Source: Isoetes taiwanensis (Eukaryota; Streptophyta; Lycopodiopsida; Isoetales; Isoetaceae). Taken from it: DNA of 64,000 nucleotides. Both the position numbers and the translations under genes were made by a program. This document shows positions 61,466 to 64,000 of this stretch, one piece after another. The notes under the pieces are model-generated. The model was not told where the DNA came from. It worked only from the letters and a program-made list of their open reading frames with translations, and did no database searches. The stretch lies in NCBI GenBank assembly GCA_021234155.1, contig JAJEKV010000045.1:8231105-8295104 (forward strand), in the 5' to 3' direction. Position 1 is the first letter of the stretch; each line of letters begins with the position of its first letter.

Positions 61466-62319
61466 TGATAAGGTTTTATGATTTGATAACTAAATCAACT
61501 TTATTAGCAACCACCTAACTGTCCTGATGCCGTAATCAAGAGGATGGCACGGGACAGGGCCGGAATTGGCAGACAAATACCGCGGGTTGATCTGCCTACC
61601 TTCCCTGAAACTCAAAGAAGACATTACAACAGAAACCAAGCAGCGCACCGTCTCAGATATGGGTATAATTTAAAGGATGAATCTGCAACTTAACCAAGCA
61701 TAGAGTGTCCAGAACCCTAATTCAAATCAATATACAACAGAATGGAGTTTGTAAGTATGGATTACAAGTCCAAATAAGATTTGAAAGTCGATTAAAATCC
61801 TGTGATCCAGACAGAATTATAAGGGATGAACAAAAATAGAAAGTCTTTAGCTGAAGCTCATGCTATTCATCCATTCATCCACCAACAAAGACATTCTAAA
61901 GAAGCCAGAAACAAAGGGCAAACATACACTACAAAAACAAGAATAACATATCTGGCCTTTCCTGTGATAACCCGCATGTCCAGTGCTCTCGCCGCCTAGA
62001 TTGTCCAGAGGACTTGGTTGAAATGAAAACGGCCAGCAGCAAATCGAGACATCGCCAAAAGCCAGAAAGCTAGAGTCAGACTGGAGAATCGCTTCCTCAA
62101 TGAATCAAAAGCAGAATCGCTTCCTCAACAAATCAAAAGCTAAAAAGCAAAAACCGCCTGAAAGCAAAGGCTACGAAATCTAATAGATCAAAACAAGTAA
62201 AAACTCTGAATAGAGATGATTGAAACAAAAACCCGTTGGGCAGAAAGAATGAATGGGGTTGAAAAATGTATTGGGTAAAGAGAGAAAAACTTGTGGAGCC
62301 AAAGATGAGTGGAATGGAA
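61466..62319. other. Insert interior before its terminal segment
   Basis: Purine-rich on the plus strand, with a short direct repeat AGAATCGCTTCCTCAA (62,085 and 62,114). No protein family is seen on either strand. Confidence 0.45.
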
Positions 62320-62548
62320 AGGAGCTCAAGAGAACTCCGTACAACAACAAGATTCAGCTCAGAGGAAACGCCGATGAGGAATGCAGAAAGACACAAGGCT
62401 TTTATGGGAGAAAAGGCTAAAGAAAGCATGCGCTATAGAAGGCTTGTGCCAAAGAAAGCTTGGATCCAAAGCAGAGCTGGCGCCAAAACTGGCGTCCCTA
62501 TCCCTAGAATGATGGTTCTCTTCTATATAAGAAGAGAACTATTGCATT
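62320..62548 (+). repeat. Terminal segment of unit 2, partner of 49,957-50,186
   Basis: Near-identical to the end of unit 1, including the TATATAAG-centred palindrome (62,513-62,539, one arm base changed). It is joined directly to the resumed retropepsin coding sequence at 62,549. Confidence 0.85.
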
Positions 62549-64000
62549 ATGGATAGTGCGTTCGCCCGTAAGCATGCCATCCCTAGAAGCAAGGTTGAGC
62601 ATCCTGCTTCTGTCGAAGTGATTGATGGACGGGAGATCTCCTCGGGTGCAGTCACAGAATGTACTGCGCCTCTTCAGGTTTTGTTCGAGGGAGTTTCTTG
62701 TAGTATTTCCTTCAATCCCATTGCGAGCCCTCATGCGCCAATAGTCTTGGGTCTGCCCTGGCTTGAGCTACATAACCCACAGATTGATTGGCGTACTAGA
62801 TCATTTCGATTTGCTGGTTCTAGCTCTAGTTCTAGTTCATCAGCAGATCAGGTCTCTACACCAACATCGACTTCGATCCGTGCAGTATCGTGGGCCCATG
62901 ACTCCGTTCTTGTTGTTCCATGTTCTGATCCGCCTCTTGCCTCTGCTCCAATTCATGCCCCAGATTCTGATCATATTCTTGATGATGTCCCAGCTCCAGC
63001 TCTAGTTTCTACTCCAGTTCTGGTTCCTGTTCTTGCTCCAGTCTCTGTTCCTGCTCTAGCCCTTGATCCAGTCCCTGTTTCTGCTCCAGTTCTTGATCCA
63101 GTCCATGCTCCAGTTCATGTTCCAATTGCTCCTGCTCACGTTCCCGTTCCTGCTCATGTTCCTGCTCCTGCTTTTGTAGAGGCTTCTTCATGCCCTCAGT
63201 TTCGTATCTCGAAGATTTCTCTTCGCGAGTTCGATAAATCTAGAAGGCAAGATCCAAGTTCAGTATTTGCAATCCAGGTTCACCCGTCGGCTAGCTCGAC
63301 ACCATCGAAGCCTGCTCCAATGCTCCTAGATAAATATGGCGATTTCTCTGATGTGTTTGACAAAGTCAAGGCCAGTAAACTCCCAGAGCATCGTCCATAT
63401 GATTGTCCTATTGATTTGCAGCCGGGGACGACGCCGCCATATGGTCCGATATATGGTCTATCTCCTGCTGAGTTGAAGGTTTTGCGGGATTATATTGAGG
63501 AGAATCTAGCCACTGGCTTCATTCGACATTCTCAGTCCCCTGCTGGAGCGCCTATCTTCTTTGTCAAAAAGAAGGATGATTCGCTATGGCTGGTCGTTGA
63601 TTATCACGGCCTCAACAAAATCACGGTACCGAATCGGTATCCGCTTCCTCTGATCCCAGAGTTGTTGGAACGACTTCAAGGTGCACATTATTTTACGAAG
63701 ATTGATCTTCGGGGTGCCTATAATCTTATTCGGATCCGGGAGGGTAATGAGTGGAAAACAGCTTTTCGTACTCGGTATGGCCATTTCGAGTACACAGTTA
63801 TGCCATTTGGATTTACCAATGCCCTAGCAGTATTCCAGCATATGGCCAATGATGTTTTTCGAGAGTTCTTAGACACCTTTGTTATCATCTATCTGGATGA
63901 TATTCTTGTTTATTCTAAGACTCTCGACGAACATGAGAGGCATGTTCGACAGGTCCTTCATAAGCTTCATGAGCATGGGTTATATGCCAAACTTGAGAAG
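62549..64000 (+). CDS. pol: Ty3/gypsy pol, partial: retropepsin (5' part missing), spacer and reverse transcriptase; runs off the window
   Basis: Open for 484 codons with no stop to the window edge. Residues 1-95 are the rest of a retropepsin (FARKHAIP, VEVIDGREISSGAVT, and VLGLPWLELHNPQIDW, the flap and late strands); the D-x-G-A active site lies at 48,991-49,002, left of the insertion. A low-complexity spacer rich in Pro-Val and Ala-Pro-Val follows (about residues 145-210). RT then starts: LATGFIRHSQSPAGAPIFFV, VDYHGLNKITVPNRYPLP, TKIDLRGAYNLI, FGFTNALAVFQ and the catalytic YLDD at 63,890-63,901. The first ATG at 62,549 is merely the next family residue, not a true start. Domain style is that of sushi/Tcn1-type chromoviruses. 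RT motifs are intact, so the pol part decayed less than gag. It would copy element RNA into DNA. Confidence 0.9.
   Translation, partial: MDSAFARKHAIPRSKVEHPASVEVIDGREISSGAVTECTAPLQVLFEGVSCSISFNPIASPHAPIVLGLPWLELHNPQIDWRTRSFRFAGSSSSSSSSADQVSTPTSTSIRAVSWAHDSVLVVPCSDPPLASAPIHAPDSDHILDDVPAPALVSTPVLVPVLAPVSVPALALDPVPVSAPVLDPVHAPVHVPIAPAHVPVPAHVPAPAFVEASSCPQFRISKISLREFDKSRRQDPSSVFAIQVHPSASSTPSKPAPMLLDKYGDFSDVFDKVKASKLPEHRPYDCPIDLQPGTTPPYGPIYGLSPAELKVLRDYIEENLATGFIRHSQSPAGAPIFFVKKKDDSLWLVVDYHGLNKITVPNRYPLPLIPELLERLQGAHYFTKIDLRGAYNLIRIREGNEWKTAFRTRYGHFEYTVMPFGFTNALAVFQHMANDVFREFLDTFVIIYLDDILVYSKTLDEHERHVRQVLHKLHEHGLYAKLEK

Larger units (their letters stand above)
49015..62548. mobile_element. 13.5-kb composite insertion in the retropepsin coding region
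   Basis: Coding for the protease breaks off at 49,014 and resumes at 62,549 at the residue expected next in the family. The intervening DNA is therefore foreign to the gypsy element. It starts AAGGTCCTTATGCAC and ends in a palindromic terminus. The bases at the junctions, TGCTTT (49,009-49,014) and TGCATT (62,543-62,548), could be a diverged target duplication, but the right one also fits the insert's own end. The insert holds two head-to-tail units, a purine-rich tract, a nested Helitron and a SINE. Confidence 0.68.

Noticed and set aside
63009-63191. Minus-strand Glu-Gln-rich frame
   Set aside because: It is the reverse complement of the Pro-Val spacer in the intact pol frame.
1-64000. CRISPR array, rRNA genes, bacterial operons
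   Set aside because: No regularly spaced repeats with unique spacers, no rRNA text, and the gene structure has introns and retroelements typical of a plant nucleus.

Overview
The window looks like nuclear DNA of a land plant. It carries the end of an intron-containing PLATZ zinc-binding gene, a plant-specific family. The other roughly 62 kb is mobile DNA in several nested layers. The Ty3/gypsy pol at the right edge resembles the sushi/Tcn1-type chromoviruses that are known from fungi, fishes and early-diverging land plants, and two decayed transposase families here are unusual in flowering plants. I therefore lean towards a non-flowering plant (bryophyte, lycophyte, fern or gymnosperm), but this is inference. 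Apart from the PLATZ gene and the open pol frame at the right edge, every protein signal is a fragment or is broken by stops and frameshifts.

Layout. 1-1,140: last four exons of the PLATZ gene. 1.1-8.0 kb: intergenic DNA with a 147-bp foldback (3.8 kb) and a LINE 3' remnant ending in a pentanucleotide tail (6.1-6.5 kb). 8.0-15.9 kb: a decayed Ty3/gypsy element on the minus strand, with 3' LTR, polypurine tract, integrase, RNase H, RT, protease and gag remnants; no 5' LTR was found. 15.9-24.3 kb: AT-rich intergenic DNA holding a 307-bp MITE (22.68-22.98 kb). 24.4-27.4 kb: a decayed DUF7869-type transposase. 31.0-31.2 kb: a tRNA-derived SINE.

34.52-44.34 kb: a roughly 9.8-kb DNA transposon. 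Its ends match the two halves of the 22.7-kb MITE, which therefore looks like its internal-deletion derivative. Inside are a transposase on the minus strand, an FCP1/NLI-interacting-factor-like phosphatase fragment on the plus strand, and two CCA-rich arrays in opposite orientation.

44.39-45.67 kb: a small Helitron. 47.1-47.5 kb: a SINE head joined to a LINE-like tail. 47.55-49.01 kb and 62.55-64.0 kb: one gypsy element (putative LTR, gag, start of retropepsin; then the rest of retropepsin, spacer, RT). It is split inside the retropepsin coding region, just after the D-C-G-A active site, by about 13.5 kb of inserted DNA. That insert is a purine-rich, T-poor tract full of internal duplications, and it contains a second Helitron (55.79-60.74 kb) of the same family as the small one. 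The second Helitron carries exon fragments of an organellar RecA gene, partly duplicated in tandem, and a possible exon of another gene.

The relationships support an order of events: gypsy insertion, then disruption by the purine-rich element, then Helitron insertion into that element. They also support an autonomous/derivative pair for the TIR transposon. Boundaries rest on reading the sequence by eye and no alignment was run.
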